In this document: piece after piece, positions 7,333 to 15,667 of the stretch
Layout: every line of letters starts with the position of its first letter
Position numbering within the stretch: position 1 is the stretch's first letter
NCBI GenBank assembly: GCA_016182495.1
Contig: JACPGK010000033.1
Coordinates: 1 to 46,735, forward strand
Source: Candidatus Kerfeldbacteria bacterium
GTDB lineage: Bacteria; Patescibacteriota; Patescibacteriia; UBA9570
Length of the DNA: 46,735 bases
Reading direction: 5' to 3'
Notes under the pieces: model-generated
The model's input: the letters and a program-made list of their open reading frames with translations, nothing else
What the model was told of the DNA's origin: nothing
The model's database searches: none
Position numbers and translations under genes: made by a program

Positions 7333-9891
7333 GTGTCGATTCATCGTTTTGCTGAATATACCAACCAAAGCACTCAAGCCGCTGCTAGCCAACTGCAGGG
7401 TAATCTAACGAGCGGCTTGAGTACTGGTCAGGTACAAGAACGCAGTCAACGTTACGGCGCTAATCGCTTACAAGAACACGTTGTTACTTGGTGGCAGATT
7501 TTGTTACGCCAATTTCGTTCGTCCTTCATTTATTTAATGGTGGGGGCCGGAGTCTTGGCCATAGCGTTAGGTGAAATCATCGATGGCGGCATGATTTTTT
7601 TGTTTATTCTGATTAATGCCGCACTAGGGTTTTATCAAGAATTTCATTCCGAAAAAACTTTTCAATTATTGAAGCACTTTATTAGCATAAAATCTAAAGT
7701 CCGGCGTAATGGATTAGAAGAATTTATTGATAGCGCGGCCATTACCGTTGGCGATATAGTGATTGTTGAATCGGGCGATGTATTACCGGCTGACGTTCGT
7801 TTTATCAAAACGCATGATTTGTTAATTGATGAATCGGTGCTTACTGGTGAAGCGGTGCCAGTAGACAAGATGACTGAAGCATTACCCGAGCAAGTGAATG
7901 AAATTTATCAAGCCAGCACCATTGGTTTTTCAGGAACCACGCTGGTGAGTGGTTGGGCTGAAGGCATTGTGCTGGCGATTGGTAATCAAACTATGCTGGG
8001 TGATATTGCTCAAGCCACCACTGAAACAACAAAAATTAGTGACTTTGAGCGCAATATCAAAAAATTCAGCAGTTTTATTCTGCGCTTAGTGATTATTACA
8101 TTAGGATTGGTCGTATTGTTGAATGTCCTCATTAAAGGCGATCGAGCCAACCTACCTGATCTAGCCATTTTTTCCATCACCCTGGTGGTGGGAGTAATTC
8201 CGGAAGCGTTACCAGTAGTTACTACCTTTTGTTTATCACGCGGAGCGTTGCGTTTAGCTAAGCGCAAAGTAGTGGTAAAACGTTTATCGGCCGTGGAAGA
8301 TTTAGGAAGCATTGAAATTTTATGCAGTGATAAAACTGGCACCCTAACAGAAAATAAAATGACCGTGGCTGACACTATGGCTGATGATGTCACTCAATTG
8401 GTGCAGTTGGCAGCTTTAGCCAACGCCGTTGTCACCGATACGCTGCATCGTTCAATTAATTCGTTTGATTTGGCCATTACGCAAAAAGCCGCCGCTCTCG
8501 GGCTAGTGGCTGATAGTAACCCGGCCGAACGGTTGAATGAAATTCCGTTTGATCCAAATCGGCGCTGTAATAGTGTGCTCATCAAACAAGCCAATACCAC
8601 TACCCTGATTGTGCGTGGTGCTCCGGAAGTAATTATGGCAGCCAGCCAGTTAGGGCACGAGCAGCAACAACGATTGCAGGCCTGGATCACTGCCCAAGGT
8701 AAGCAAGGCCGGCGCATACTAGCCATTGCTAGCAAAACCGGAGTTACTATCAATTATAATGTTGCTGAAGAGACTAGTGGTTTGCAATTCATTGGTTGTT
8801 TAGCCTTGGCTGATCCAATTAAAGCCAGCACCATTCATGCCATTCGCCGGGCTCGCCAATTAGGTGTTAGCATTAAAATATTAACCGGTGACAGTAAAGA
8901 AGTGGCTGGAGCAGTGGCTCATCAAGTGGGTTTAATTAAACAACCTGATGCAGTAATAACCGGAGCCGACTTTGCTCGGTTATCGCATGATGAGCAACTA
9001 CTCACAGCTAAACAGCATCACGTTTTTGCTCGACTATCTCCCGAGCAGAAATATCAGTTGATTAAACTGTATGAAACCAATCACGACGTTGGTTTTTTAG
9101 GCGATGGTATTAACGATGCCCCGGCTTTAAAAGCCGCTAATGTTGCTTTAGTGGTGCAAGGTGCCACCGATATTGCTCGCGAGGCAGCCGATATTATTTT
9201 GTTAGAGCAGAGTTTAGATACCATTATTACTGGTATTCAAGAAGGTCGAGGAGTGTTTACCAATACCATAAAATATATCAAAGCTACGCTAGCTTCGAAC
9301 TATGGTAATTTTTATTCGGTAGCGATTGCCTCCTTGTTTATTGATTTTTTACCAATGTTACCGTTGCAAATTTTGTTGGTGAATTTGTTATCGGATTTTC
9401 CGATGATTGCTATTGCTACCGATAGTGTTGATCAAGAAGAATTACGTCGGCCACGCAGTTATGATATCAAGGAGATTTTTTTACTGTGTACCATTTTAGG
9501 GGTCATTAGCACGTTGATTGATTTTGTGTTTTTTGTTTTATTTTATAAAATGGGCCCAGCCATACTGCAAACCAATTGGTTTATTGGTTCAATTTTAACG
9601 GAATTGGTCTTTATTTTTTCTATTCGCACCCATCGGTTTTTCTTACGTTCTCGTCGCCCATCAGGCAGTTTAATTGCGTTATCATTGGCCGGTGTTATTG
9701 GTACCATTGTTATTCCATTTACTGCTCTTGGTCAGTCGTTGTTTCATTTTGTTACTCCTAGCTGGAATCATTTGATGATTATCTTTACTATTGTGGCGGT
9801 GTATTTTGTTTTAACCGAACTAGTAAAATTTTTATATTACTCTCATTTGGGCAATTCAAATTATGGCACGGCTATTACACCTCGATCATAA
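7333..9891 (+). CDS. P-type cation-transporting ATPase (MgtA/Ca2+-ATPase-like)
   Basis: The 852-residue protein has the standard P-type parts: an N-terminal cation-ATPase domain, the actuator loop with LTGEAVPV near residue 170, the phosphorylation motif CSDKTGTLTENKM with Asp333, and the hinge GDGINDAPAL near 590. The membrane-4 motif reads PEALPVVTTFCLSRG. Membrane-6 reads NLLSDFPMIAIATDSVD and the following sequence EELRRPRSYD; both are closer to Mg2+-type (P3B) than to SERCA-type pumps. The neighbouring corA, which overlaps its 3' end, supports a magnesium role, but calcium cannot be ruled out. The start is a GTG at 7333. No closer ATG fits the conserved N-terminus and there is no ribosome site. 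Confidence 0.88.
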   Translation: MSIHRFAEYTNQSTQAAASQLQGNLTSGLSTGQVQERSQRYGANRLQEHVVTWWQILLRQFRSSFIYLMVGAGVLAIALGEIIDGGMIFLFILINAALGFYQEFHSEKTFQLLKHFISIKSKVRRNGLEEFIDSAAITVGDIVIVESGDVLPADVRFIKTHDLLIDESVLTGEAVPVDKMTEALPEQVNEIYQASTIGFSGTTLVSGWAEGIVLAIGNQTMLGDIAQATTETTKISDFERNIKKFSSFILRLVIITLGLVVLLNVLIKGDRANLPDLAIFSITLVVGVIPEALPVVTTFCLSRGALRLAKRKVVVKRLSAVEDLGSIEILCSDKTGTLTENKMTVADTMADDVTQLVQLAALANAVVTDTLHRSINSFDLAITQKAAALGLVADSNPAERLNEIPFDPNRRCNSVLIKQANTTTLIVRGAPEVIMAASQLGHEQQQRLQAWITAQGKQGRRILAIASKTGVTINYNVAEETSGLQFIGCLALADPIKASTIHAIRRARQLGVSIKILTGDSKEVAGAVAHQVGLIKQPDAVITGADFARLSHDEQLLTAKQHHVFARLSPEQKYQLIKLYETNHDVGFLGDGINDAPALKAANVALVVQGATDIAREAADIILLEQSLDTIITGIQEGRGVFTNTIKYIKATLASNYGNFYSVAIASLFIDFLPMLPLQILLVNLLSDFPMIAIATDSVDQEELRRPRSYDIKEIFLLCTILGVISTLIDFVFFVLFYKMGPAILQTNWFIGSILTELVFIFSIRTHRFFLRSRRPSGSLIALSLAGVIGTIVIPFTALGQSLFHFVTPSWNHLMIIFTIVAVYFVLTELVKFLYYSHLGNSNYGTAITPRS

Positions 9892-10891
9892 AAAAAGTCA
9901 TCATAGTGTTAGCACCGATATTTCCGCCTACCAATATAATGCTGACCATTTTTCAAAGCACCAGGGTCTGGCCGCTCATCGTTTAGCTGATTTACAACAG
10001 CGCACTGGTGTACTGTGGCTCACCGTCACCGGCAGCTGTACACCCGAATTACTACAAACCGTTAGCACGTTGTATCAGTTGCATCCCTTGGTGCAAGAGG
10101 GAATTCGTACCCCAGAACAACGCCCCCGTACTCAAAACTTTGGTGAATACATTTATATTAGTTTTTATATTCCTAGTTACCGCCAGTCCAACCACACCAT
10201 CGATATGCATCACGCCGTTATTATTTTAGGGAGTGATTATGTGTTGACCTTTGTGGAACAGCCCACTGCCATTATGGAGCAAATTCAAGGCTTGATTGAA
10301 CAGGCCAACAGCCAATTACGTCGACAAGGAGCCGATTATTTAACCTACACGATTTTGGATCACGTGGTGGATCAGTATTTTGATATTCTTGATGCTTGGT
10401 CTGGATTGGTTGAAACGTTTGAAGGTAAAGTGGTTACTGAACCAAAGCCCACTACATTGCAACAGGTGAATGCCTTACGTCGTGAGATGATTATTTTTCG
10501 CAAATCAGTTTGGCCATTACGCGAAGCTATCGCCGATTTAGAACGCGACGACTCAAATTTAATTCAGTCTAGCACCCGTCTACATCTGCGCGATGTGCAT
10601 GATCATGTGTATCAAGTGATTGATACTATTCAAACATTTTGGGATATTATGTCGGGTCTGGCTGAAGTGTATTTATCGAGTGTCAGTAATCGTTTGAATG
10701 AGATTATGAAAGTACTAACAGCCATTTCGACTATTTTTATTCCACTGACGTTTATTGCCGGAGTGTACGGCATGAATTTTAAATATATGCCAGAACTCAA
10801 TTGGCACTGGGGCTATTTTGTGGTCATCAGCCTGATGCTAGTGGTTGGCGGAGGATTAGCCGTGTACTTCCGTAATCGTAAGTGGTTATAA
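9863..10891 (+). CDS. corA: CorA-family magnesium transporter
   Basis: The 342-residue protein has the CorA layout: a soluble alpha/beta N-terminal domain, a long helical stalk (AWSGLVETFEGKVV...MIIFRKSVWPLREAIADLERD), and two C-terminal membrane helices joined by the signature YGMNF (GMN near residues 303-305) and MPELNWHWGYF. CorA forms pentameric Mg2+/Co2+ channels in the cytoplasmic membrane. The gene starts inside the last 29 bases of the P-type ATPase gene in another frame, so the two are translationally coupled. Together they look like a small divalent-cation operon. Its possible Co2+ transport is noted only because a cobalamin locus lies nearby; nothing in the sequence links them. Confidence 0.93.
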   Translation: MARLLHLDHKKSHHSVSTDISAYQYNADHFSKHQGLAAHRLADLQQRTGVLWLTVTGSCTPELLQTVSTLYQLHPLVQEGIRTPEQRPRTQNFGEYIYISFYIPSYRQSNHTIDMHHAVIILGSDYVLTFVEQPTAIMEQIQGLIEQANSQLRRQGADYLTYTILDHVVDQYFDILDAWSGLVETFEGKVVTEPKPTTLQQVNALRREMIIFRKSVWPLREAIADLERDDSNLIQSSTRLHLRDVHDHVYQVIDTIQTFWDIMSGLAEVYLSSVSNRLNEIMKVLTAISTIFIPLTFIAGVYGMNFKYMPELNWHWGYFVVISLMLVVGGGLAVYFRNRKWL

Positions 10892-10910
10892 TTATCCACA
10901 TCTACTACAG

Positions 10911-10938
10911 TTGATAGTATTTGCCAGGGTTGTATAAT
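10911..10938 (+). promoter_or_regulatory. Promoter of the HtrA gene
   Basis: TTGATA (10911-10916), a 16-base spacer and TATAAT (10933-10938) are followed by the ATG at 10948 after 9 bases. This argues for the ATG at 10948 instead of the TTG at 10921 used in the ORF track, which lies upstream of the -10 box. Confidence 0.75.
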
Positions 10939-10947
10939 GCAATCACT

Positions 10948-12168
10948 ATGACACAATTTACCAAATCAGCTTGGTTAGGGGCCTTGTTTGGCCTTTTAGC
11001 CGGTGGTAGTATCACCGTTATTTTAATCGCTGGGTGTATTGGGTTGGTTATGTTCAAACCGACTTTGCTTACGCAAGCACTTCAATTACCTACTACAGTA
11101 ACCACTAACTCGAGTGGTGCAGCTACTATTTTACCAGCTAACGAAGAAAATTTAGTGGTTCAAACCGTTAAACAGGTTAAGCCAGCGGTGGTTTCAATTG
11201 TGGCTACAGCCGATGTACCGGTGTTTGAGCAGTACTACGAACAATTTGATCCGTTTGGACTACAATTTCCACAATACCGACAAAAGGGCACAGAAAAACA
11301 AGAAATTAGCAGCGGCTCTGGTTTTATTGTGTCGGCTGATGGATATGTTGTCACCAATAAACACGTGGTTGAGAATGATCAGGCCGATTACACTGTATTT
11401 TTAAATGATGCTCAAAAGTATCCGGCTACTGTAGTGGCGCGTGATCCGGCTAATGATATTGCCATTCTTAAAATTGAGGCAACTGATTTACCGTATCTTG
11501 AATTTGGCAACTCGGATGACTTGCAGGTTGGGCAAACTACTATTGCTATAGGCAATGCTTTGGGTGAGTTTAGTAATTCGGTATCTGTTGGGGTGATTTC
11601 TGGATTATCACGTTCCATTGTGGCTGGTGATGGTTTTGGTGCCACCGAGCAACTTGAAGGAGTTATTCAAACGGATGCCGCTATTAATCAAGGCAATTCT
11701 GGCGGGCCGTTATTAAATTCGCAGGGCCAGGTGATTGGCGTAAACGTGGCTATGGCTTTAGGCAGTGCTGAAAATATTGGTTTTGCTTTACCAGCCAATT
11801 TAGTGCAAACAGTAGTTGAATCAGTCAAGACCACCGGTACAATAGTGCGACCATATTTAGGAGTACGTTATATTGCCGTGACTCCAGCATTACAAGAAAA
11901 AAATAGTTTAACGGTTGATTACGGTGCCTTAGTATTACGTGGCCAAGAACCCGGTGATTTAGCAGTGATTCCCGGATCACCAGCTGATAAAGCCGGCATT
12001 GAAGAGAATGATATTATTTTAGAAGTTGATGGGCAAAAATTAACTGATGAAGTGCAGTTAGCTAGTGTGGTGGCTAAAAAACAAGTTGGTGACACATTGC
12101 AGTTGAAAATTTTACACGACGGCGCAGAACAAACTGTAACGGTTACTTTGGAACAACGTGGCGAATGA
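10948..12168 (+). CDS. htrA: HtrA/DegP-like serine protease with one PDZ domain
   Basis: This is a 406-residue envelope protease when started at the ATG at 10948. One N-terminal membrane helix (WLGALFGLLAGGSITVILIAGCIGLVMF) anchors it facing outwards. The trypsin-like domain has His139 (VTNKHVV), Asp170 (DPANDIAILKI) and Ser251 (INQGNSGGPLLN). A single PDZ domain follows (IPGSPADKAGIEENDIILEVDG). HtrA proteins degrade or refold damaged envelope proteins, and many are activated by unfolded C-termini through the PDZ. The layout is that of membrane-tethered HtrA of monoderm bacteria. It has its own promoter with leaderless spacing. Confidence 0.93.
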   Translation: MTQFTKSAWLGALFGLLAGGSITVILIAGCIGLVMFKPTLLTQALQLPTTVTTNSSGAATILPANEENLVVQTVKQVKPAVVSIVATADVPVFEQYYEQFDPFGLQFPQYRQKGTEKQEISSGSGFIVSADGYVVTNKHVVENDQADYTVFLNDAQKYPATVVARDPANDIAILKIEATDLPYLEFGNSDDLQVGQTTIAIGNALGEFSNSVSVGVISGLSRSIVAGDGFGATEQLEGVIQTDAAINQGNSGGPLLNSQGQVIGVNVAMALGSAENIGFALPANLVQTVVESVKTTGTIVRPYLGVRYIAVTPALQEKNSLTVDYGALVLRGQEPGDLAVIPGSPADKAGIEENDIILEVDGQKLTDEVQLASVVAKKQVGDTLQLKILHDGAEQTVTVTLEQRGE

Positions 12169-12204
12169 ATCGTACCGCTATCCTTGCTTGGGCTAATGAG
12201 CCGC

Positions 12205-12222
12205 AGTATACTATAGTATACT
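12205..12222. repeat. Perfect 18-bp palindrome AGTATACTATAGTATACT
   Basis: The sequence equals its own reverse complement and contains TATACT -10-like hexamers on both strands. It lies in the 80-base gap between htrA and the cupredoxin gene. It could be a back-to-back promoter element or an operator. Nearby GGCT-AATG-AGCC (12190-12201) can form a short hairpin without a T run. Confidence 0.4.
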
Positions 12223-12248
12223 TAATAGCTTAATTAATACTTTGTTTT

Positions 12249-13292
12249 ATGCCCACTGTTATTACAACATCACGCCATTGGATCATGGTTAGTTTAATAG
12301 CCATAATGATTGCTGCTGCTGTTACTGTTACTATGGCTTCAGCCAATAATGATAACGACTCCATGCCCAATGATCACGATAATGATGGCTTAATTGATAG
12401 TGAAGACGTTGATGATGATGGTGATACCTATCCTGATTGCGTAGAGAAAGGTAAGTATGTGTTAGATGGCGATAACGATGGCCTGCGTGATGACAAGGAT
12501 GAAGAGTTGGATGATAGTGATTTGGATACTACTGATCGAGATGCTGATAGTATTCCCGATGAGCTAGAACGTGGCAAATTTCGACGCAATCACGATAATG
12601 ATGGCAAAAAAGATGCTCCTGATTTAGATGATGACAATGATGCCATTGGTGATAAAGATGAAACTACTGTCAATAAGCTAAACCATGATAACGACAGCCA
12701 GAAGGATAAAAAAGATAGTGACGATGATAATGATGGAATCATGGATTATGACGAGGCTAGTTGTCACGCTCATTATGATCATGACAATGATGATGACACC
12801 GATAAACATGATGACGATGATGATAATGATGGTATACTAGATGATAGTGATGAGCATGATTTTGATCATGATAACGATGGCAGTGATGATGTAGACGATA
12901 GTGATGATGATAATGATGATATCGACGATAGCGAAGATGAACATATGAATGATAACGATAATGACGGAATAGATGATGATGAAGATAACAATGATGACGA
13001 TACTGATGAAGAAGATACTGATGAAGACGACGAAGACGAACCAGAAACAGTAGATATTAGTATTGATAATTTTGCCTTCTCACCTGAAGAAATCACCGTG
13101 AATGTTGGCGATACAGTAGTATGGACCAATAACGACTCATCGAGTCATACAGCTTCCGAAGAGAATGGCCTATTTAATACCGGTACCTTAAATCCGGGTG
13201 AATCTGAAGGCATTGTTATGACTACCGCTGGCAGTTTTGATTATTTTTGTGCCTTCCATCCATCAATGCAAGGTACAGTAGTGGTAGAGTAG
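12249..13292 (+). CDS. Secreted Asp-rich calcium-binding-like protein with a C-terminal cupredoxin domain
   Basis: The 347-residue protein has a signal peptide (about 1-30), then about 225 residues dominated by Asp and Asn in thrombospondin type 3-like units such as DNDGLIDSEDVDDDGD. These are likely to bind many Ca2+ ions. Residues about 268-347 form a blue-copper (plastocyanin/azurin-like) domain: FAFSPEEITVNVGDTVVWTN, then His300 (SSSHTA), Cys334, His337 and Met340 in FCAFHPSMQG. This is the full type 1 copper ligand set (H, C, H, M). It is probably extracellular, but neither the electron partner nor an anchoring sequence is visible. Confidence 0.88.
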   Translation: MPTVITTSRHWIMVSLIAIMIAAAVTVTMASANNDNDSMPNDHDNDGLIDSEDVDDDGDTYPDCVEKGKYVLDGDNDGLRDDKDEELDDSDLDTTDRDADSIPDELERGKFRRNHDNDGKKDAPDLDDDNDAIGDKDETTVNKLNHDNDSQKDKKDSDDDNDGIMDYDEASCHAHYDHDNDDDTDKHDDDDDNDGILDDSDEHDFDHDNDGSDDVDDSDDDNDDIDDSEDEHMNDNDNDGIDDDEDNNDDDTDEEDTDEDDEDEPETVDISIDNFAFSPEEITVNVGDTVVWTNNDSSSHTASEENGLFNTGTLNPGESEGIVMTTAGSFDYFCAFHPSMQGTVVVE

Positions 13293-13317
13293 TTTTCCAC
13301 AATACCATCAGCTGATA

Positions 13318-13346
13318 TTCCAAAAATAAGCCAAATAGTGTATACT
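13318..13346 (+). promoter_or_regulatory. Promoter of the HU gene
   Basis: TTCCAA (13318-13323), a 17-base spacer and TATACT (13341-13346). Unlike most promoters here it leaves a 5' leader of about 40 bases before the ATG at 13396. Confidence 0.6.
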
Positions 13347-13395
13347 GCACACCGATCTCAATAATTAAACTAATTACTATTAAGCATTTGTATCT

Positions 13396-13680
13396 ATGGG
13401 AAAACCAATGACCAAAAGCCAATTTGTTGCCATGTTGGCTGATAAAGCCGGTTTAAGTAAAAAAGAGGTTGCCACCATGTGGGAAATGTTGGTGGCTGCT
13501 GTATATAAGCACACCAAAGAAGACGGTGAAGTGACCTTGCCTGGTATTGGTAAATTGCAAAAGAAGCATCGATCTGCGCGAATGGGTCGTAATCCTGCCA
13601 CTGGTCAGCAAATTCAAATTCCAGCCAAAACTGTGTTGAAATTTCGAGTGGCCAAATCAGCTAAAGACGCTATTCTGTAA
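13396..13680 (+). CDS. HU/IHF-family nucleoid DNA-binding protein
   Basis: The 94-residue product has the HU fold order: two N-terminal helices (MTKSQFVAMLADKAGLSKKEVATMWEMLVAAVYKHTK), a beta core with GEVTLPGIGKLQKKHR, and an arm region with ARMGRNPATGQQIQIPAKTVLKFR containing the invariant GRNP and a Pro that intercalates into bent DNA. HU proteins bend and compact DNA as dimers. The start is ATG 13396 (MGKPMTKS); ATG 13408 is an alternative that would give the more usual HU N-terminus. It is a single-gene unit with its own promoter and a good terminator. Confidence 0.95.
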   Translation: MGKPMTKSQFVAMLADKAGLSKKEVATMWEMLVAAVYKHTKEDGEVTLPGIGKLQKKHRSARMGRNPATGQQIQIPAKTVLKFRVAKSAKDAIL

Positions 13681-13708
13681 TATTTTTATTGTCTAAGAAA
13701 ATGTAGGG

Positions 13709-13746
13709 AACAGTAGGTACGTGCCGCGACACATACCTACTGTTTT
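13709..13746 (+). terminator. Intrinsic terminator after the HU gene
   Basis: An 11-bp perfect stem AACAGTAGGTA (13709-13719) / TACCTACTGTT (13734-13744) with a 14-base loop runs into TTTT then AATTT. This is the clearest stand-alone terminator in the window. Confidence 0.85.
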
Positions 13747-13748
13747 AA

Positions 13749-13777
13749 TTTACAGATTGTCATCAACTCTGTATACT
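13749..13777 (+). promoter_or_regulatory. Promoter of the CuA-like lipoprotein gene
   Basis: TTTACA (13749-13754), a 17-base spacer and TATACT (13772-13777) end 7 bases before the ATG at 13785, a leaderless arrangement. Confidence 0.7.
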
Positions 13778-13784
13778 GTGGTAT

Positions 13785-14234
13785 ATGCATAAACTATTAT
13801 CAATCAGTGCAACGGCGATAGCCACCCTGGCATTATTAGGTGCTGGCTGCACTAGTGGTACTACCACAACCAATACAGCTGCCACAAATATCGCACCAAC
13901 TACCACTACTACCAATACTGCTACCACCACAACTACCATTACCAATACTGTCACTGCTGCTACTAAAACCTTTGATATTAGCGCTAGTCAATTTACCTTC
14001 GAACCCAGTACTATTACTGTGAATACCGATGATACGGTAGTGTTAAATATTACCAGTCAAGATGTACCCCATGGCTTTAGCTTACCCGATTTTGGAGTGA
14101 GTGAAACTTTAACTCCTGGCAAAACTACCACTGTCGAATTTGTGGCTGATAAAGCCGGCACCTATTCCTTTAGCTGCTCGGTGGTATGTGGCAGTGGTCA
14201 CGCCACTATGAAAGGTACTTTAGTAGTGGAATAA
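13785..14234 (+). CDS. Lipoprotein with a CuA-type cupredoxin domain
   Basis: The 149-residue protein has a lipoprotein signal (LLGAGC, Cys near residue 22), a Thr-rich linker of about 40 residues, and a cupredoxin domain. Its copper ligands match the binuclear CuA centre of cytochrome c oxidase subunit II: His96 (DVPHGF), Cys131, Cys135, His139 and Met142 in CSVVCGSGHATM, with the exact C-x3-C-x3-H-x2-M spacing. The Glu normally between the two cysteines, which binds through its backbone, is Val. No oxidase subunit lies nearby, so it may be a copper-storage, copper-delivery or free electron-transfer protein. The blue-copper gene lies about 0.5 kb upstream, past the HU gene. Confidence 0.88.
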   Translation: MHKLLSISATAIATLALLGAGCTSGTTTTNTAATNIAPTTTTTNTATTTTTITNTVTAATKTFDISASQFTFEPSTITVNTDDTVVLNITSQDVPHGFSLPDFGVSETLTPGKTTTVEFVADKAGTYSFSCSVVCGSGHATMKGTLVVE

Positions 14235-14247
14235 TTTTATTATATCT

Positions 14248-14829
14248 ATGCGTATTTCTTTTCAAATTGGCGTCACATTAGTTGCAGTCATAGTATTGGC
14301 TGGGGCCGGCTGTATTGACGGATCAAATTCTAAAACGAATGCTCCAACCAGAACTAATCCCACAAACGCTACTAGTCAATCAACCCCAAAAACGTATCAA
14401 ATTAGCGAGGCTGCTTCAGCGGGTGATATTGTGCATACAATTACTTCGGTAGAGGCGCTTGATACCATTCCATCATCATACACTTTACCGGAGTGGGAAA
14501 TTATCGCCGAAGAATTACCAGCTGACGAAGGTTTTCAGTGGCTACACATTAAAGGAGAAGTGACTAATAATACCAAAGAATCGCAATCGGTTGATTCAAC
14601 TAATGTCTATGTGATGGATGCTGATGGTAATAAATTTGATGTCTCCACCGATACCACCATTTATGTGCCAGATGATGCTTCGCCGGTGTATATCAGCGTG
14701 CAACCTACCCAAACCATTGAATGGGAAGGCTATTTTATGGTGCCACAACAGGCCGAAGGATTAGTATTCGTAGGCAATGATTTATCATTTTTACCCGAAG
14801 CCGAAGTACAGGTAGATTTAGAATTGTAA
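14248..14829 (+). CDS. Lipoprotein with a DUF4352-like Ig fold
   Basis: The 193-residue protein starts with a lipoprotein signal (VLAGAGCIDG), followed by a Thr/Asn/Ser linker. The C-terminal part resembles DUF4352 telokin-like domains: FQWLHIKGEVTNNTKESQSVD, then NVYVMDADGNKFDVS and a late strand TIEWEGYFMVPQQAEGLVFV. Such domains are extracellular and their role is mostly unknown. It follows the CuA gene by 13 bases and probably shares its transcript. The ATG at 14248 has no ribosome site. Confidence 0.75.
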   Translation: MRISFQIGVTLVAVIVLAGAGCIDGSNSKTNAPTRTNPTNATSQSTPKTYQISEAASAGDIVHTITSVEALDTIPSSYTLPEWEIIAEELPADEGFQWLHIKGEVTNNTKESQSVDSTNVYVMDADGNKFDVSTDTTIYVPDDASPVYISVQPTQTIEWEGYFMVPQQAEGLVFVGNDLSFLPEAEVQVDLEL

Positions 14830-14848
14830 TATTGAATAACAGAACGTT

Positions 14849-15628
14849 TTATTCATCGGTTGCTGGGTCATCTTCTTCAGTATCATCTGTCTCATTGTCT
14901 GTCACGGTCCCTACCACTACCTGACCGGTAGTATCTTCTGGTAAATCAAACATGGCATTAGCCGTTTTAATCAATTGGTTACTGACAGTGGTTTGATCAC
15001 AGCTATCAAGTTCAGCAAAGGTTTCGTTTACGGTAATCACTGGGCCATCGGCCGTATATTGAACTTGGCGTAGATACAGTCCAGCTGGAATACTAGAACT
15101 ATAGCCGGCTTCGTCAGTGGTGGGGCCATGCATCACTTCTAAAATAACCTGACCATAAAAATCTTCCGCTGGTTCAATATCACGTTCTACCGGATATACT
15201 TCGCCACAATCCGTTCCAGCTTTGGTAAAGTACAATGTCACAGTTTCTTTAGTGTCATCAGTGTTCGTATTGTCATCGCTGTTGTTGTTTTCATTACTGT
15301 TGGTTGGCTCCACTAAACCCGGATCAGTATTAGCATTGCTATTATCGTTAACAGTATTGTTAGCATTGTTCGTAGTAGTATTAGTATTGGCGGTGTTTGT
15401 ACTATTGGTAGTTTGTTTTTTATTTTTCTTTTTGTCGCCAGTTACGGTAGTGTTAGCCGAGTTGGTGGTTGATTTGTTGGTTGGCGACGTGGTCGGTTTA
15501 GCGAGCAAATAGATAAACCAACTAATCAGCAGTACCAAACCAATAATAATAAGCGTTAGCACTATATATACTGGCTTACGTTCTGGTTGAGAGCCGTTTG
15601 AGCGGCGTTGGGGGGTAGTAGTTTTCAT
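14849..15628 (-). CDS. Membrane-anchored protein with a GerMN-like domain
   Basis: The 259-residue protein has a short cytoplasmic N-terminus, one membrane helix (YIVLTLIIIGLVLLISWFIYLL), a low-complexity Thr/Asn linker of about 90 residues, and a GerMN-like domain (about 130-235: TVTLYFTKAGTDCGEVYPVERDI, then GQVILEVMHGPTTDEAGYSSSIP). The tail is acidic. GerMN domains occur in extracytoplasmic proteins of both sporulating and non-sporulating bacteria, and their molecular role is unclear. The gene is divergent from the M23 peptidase with overlapping promoters, so both may respond to envelope state. Confidence 0.8.
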   Translation of the reverse strand: MKTTTPQRRSNGSQPERKPVYIVLTLIIIGLVLLISWFIYLLAKPTTSPTNKSTTNSANTTVTGDKKKNKKQTTNSTNTANTNTTTNNANNTVNDNSNANTDPGLVEPTNSNENNNSDDNTNTDDTKETVTLYFTKAGTDCGEVYPVERDIEPAEDFYGQVILEVMHGPTTDEAGYSSSIPAGLYLRQVQYTADGPVITVNETFAELDSCDQTTVSNQLIKTANAMFDLPEDTTGQVVVGTVTDNETDDTEEDDPATDE

Positions 15629-15634
15629 AATATT

Positions 15635-15664
15635 AGTATACCCGAGGTGTATGGTATACTACAA
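15635..15664 (-). promoter_or_regulatory. Promoter of the GerMN gene, overlapping that of the M23 gene
   Basis: On the minus strand TTGTAG (15659-15664), an 18-base spacer and TATACT (15635-15640) lie 6 bases before the ATG at 15626-15628. On the plus strand another TATACT (15655-15660) lies 7 bases before the M23 ATG at 15668. The two promoters face outward and share DNA, so polymerases could compete. Confidence 0.6.
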
Positions 15665-15667
15665 GCT

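Noticed and set aside
10921-10947. TTG start for htrA
   Set aside because: It lies between the -35 and -10 boxes of the gene's promoter, so it would not be in the mRNA.
12354-13040. Dense GATGATAATGA-type repeats that resemble a repeat array
   Set aside because: They are codons for Asp and Asn in the acidic domain, with no constant repeat-spacer spacing. This is not CRISPR.
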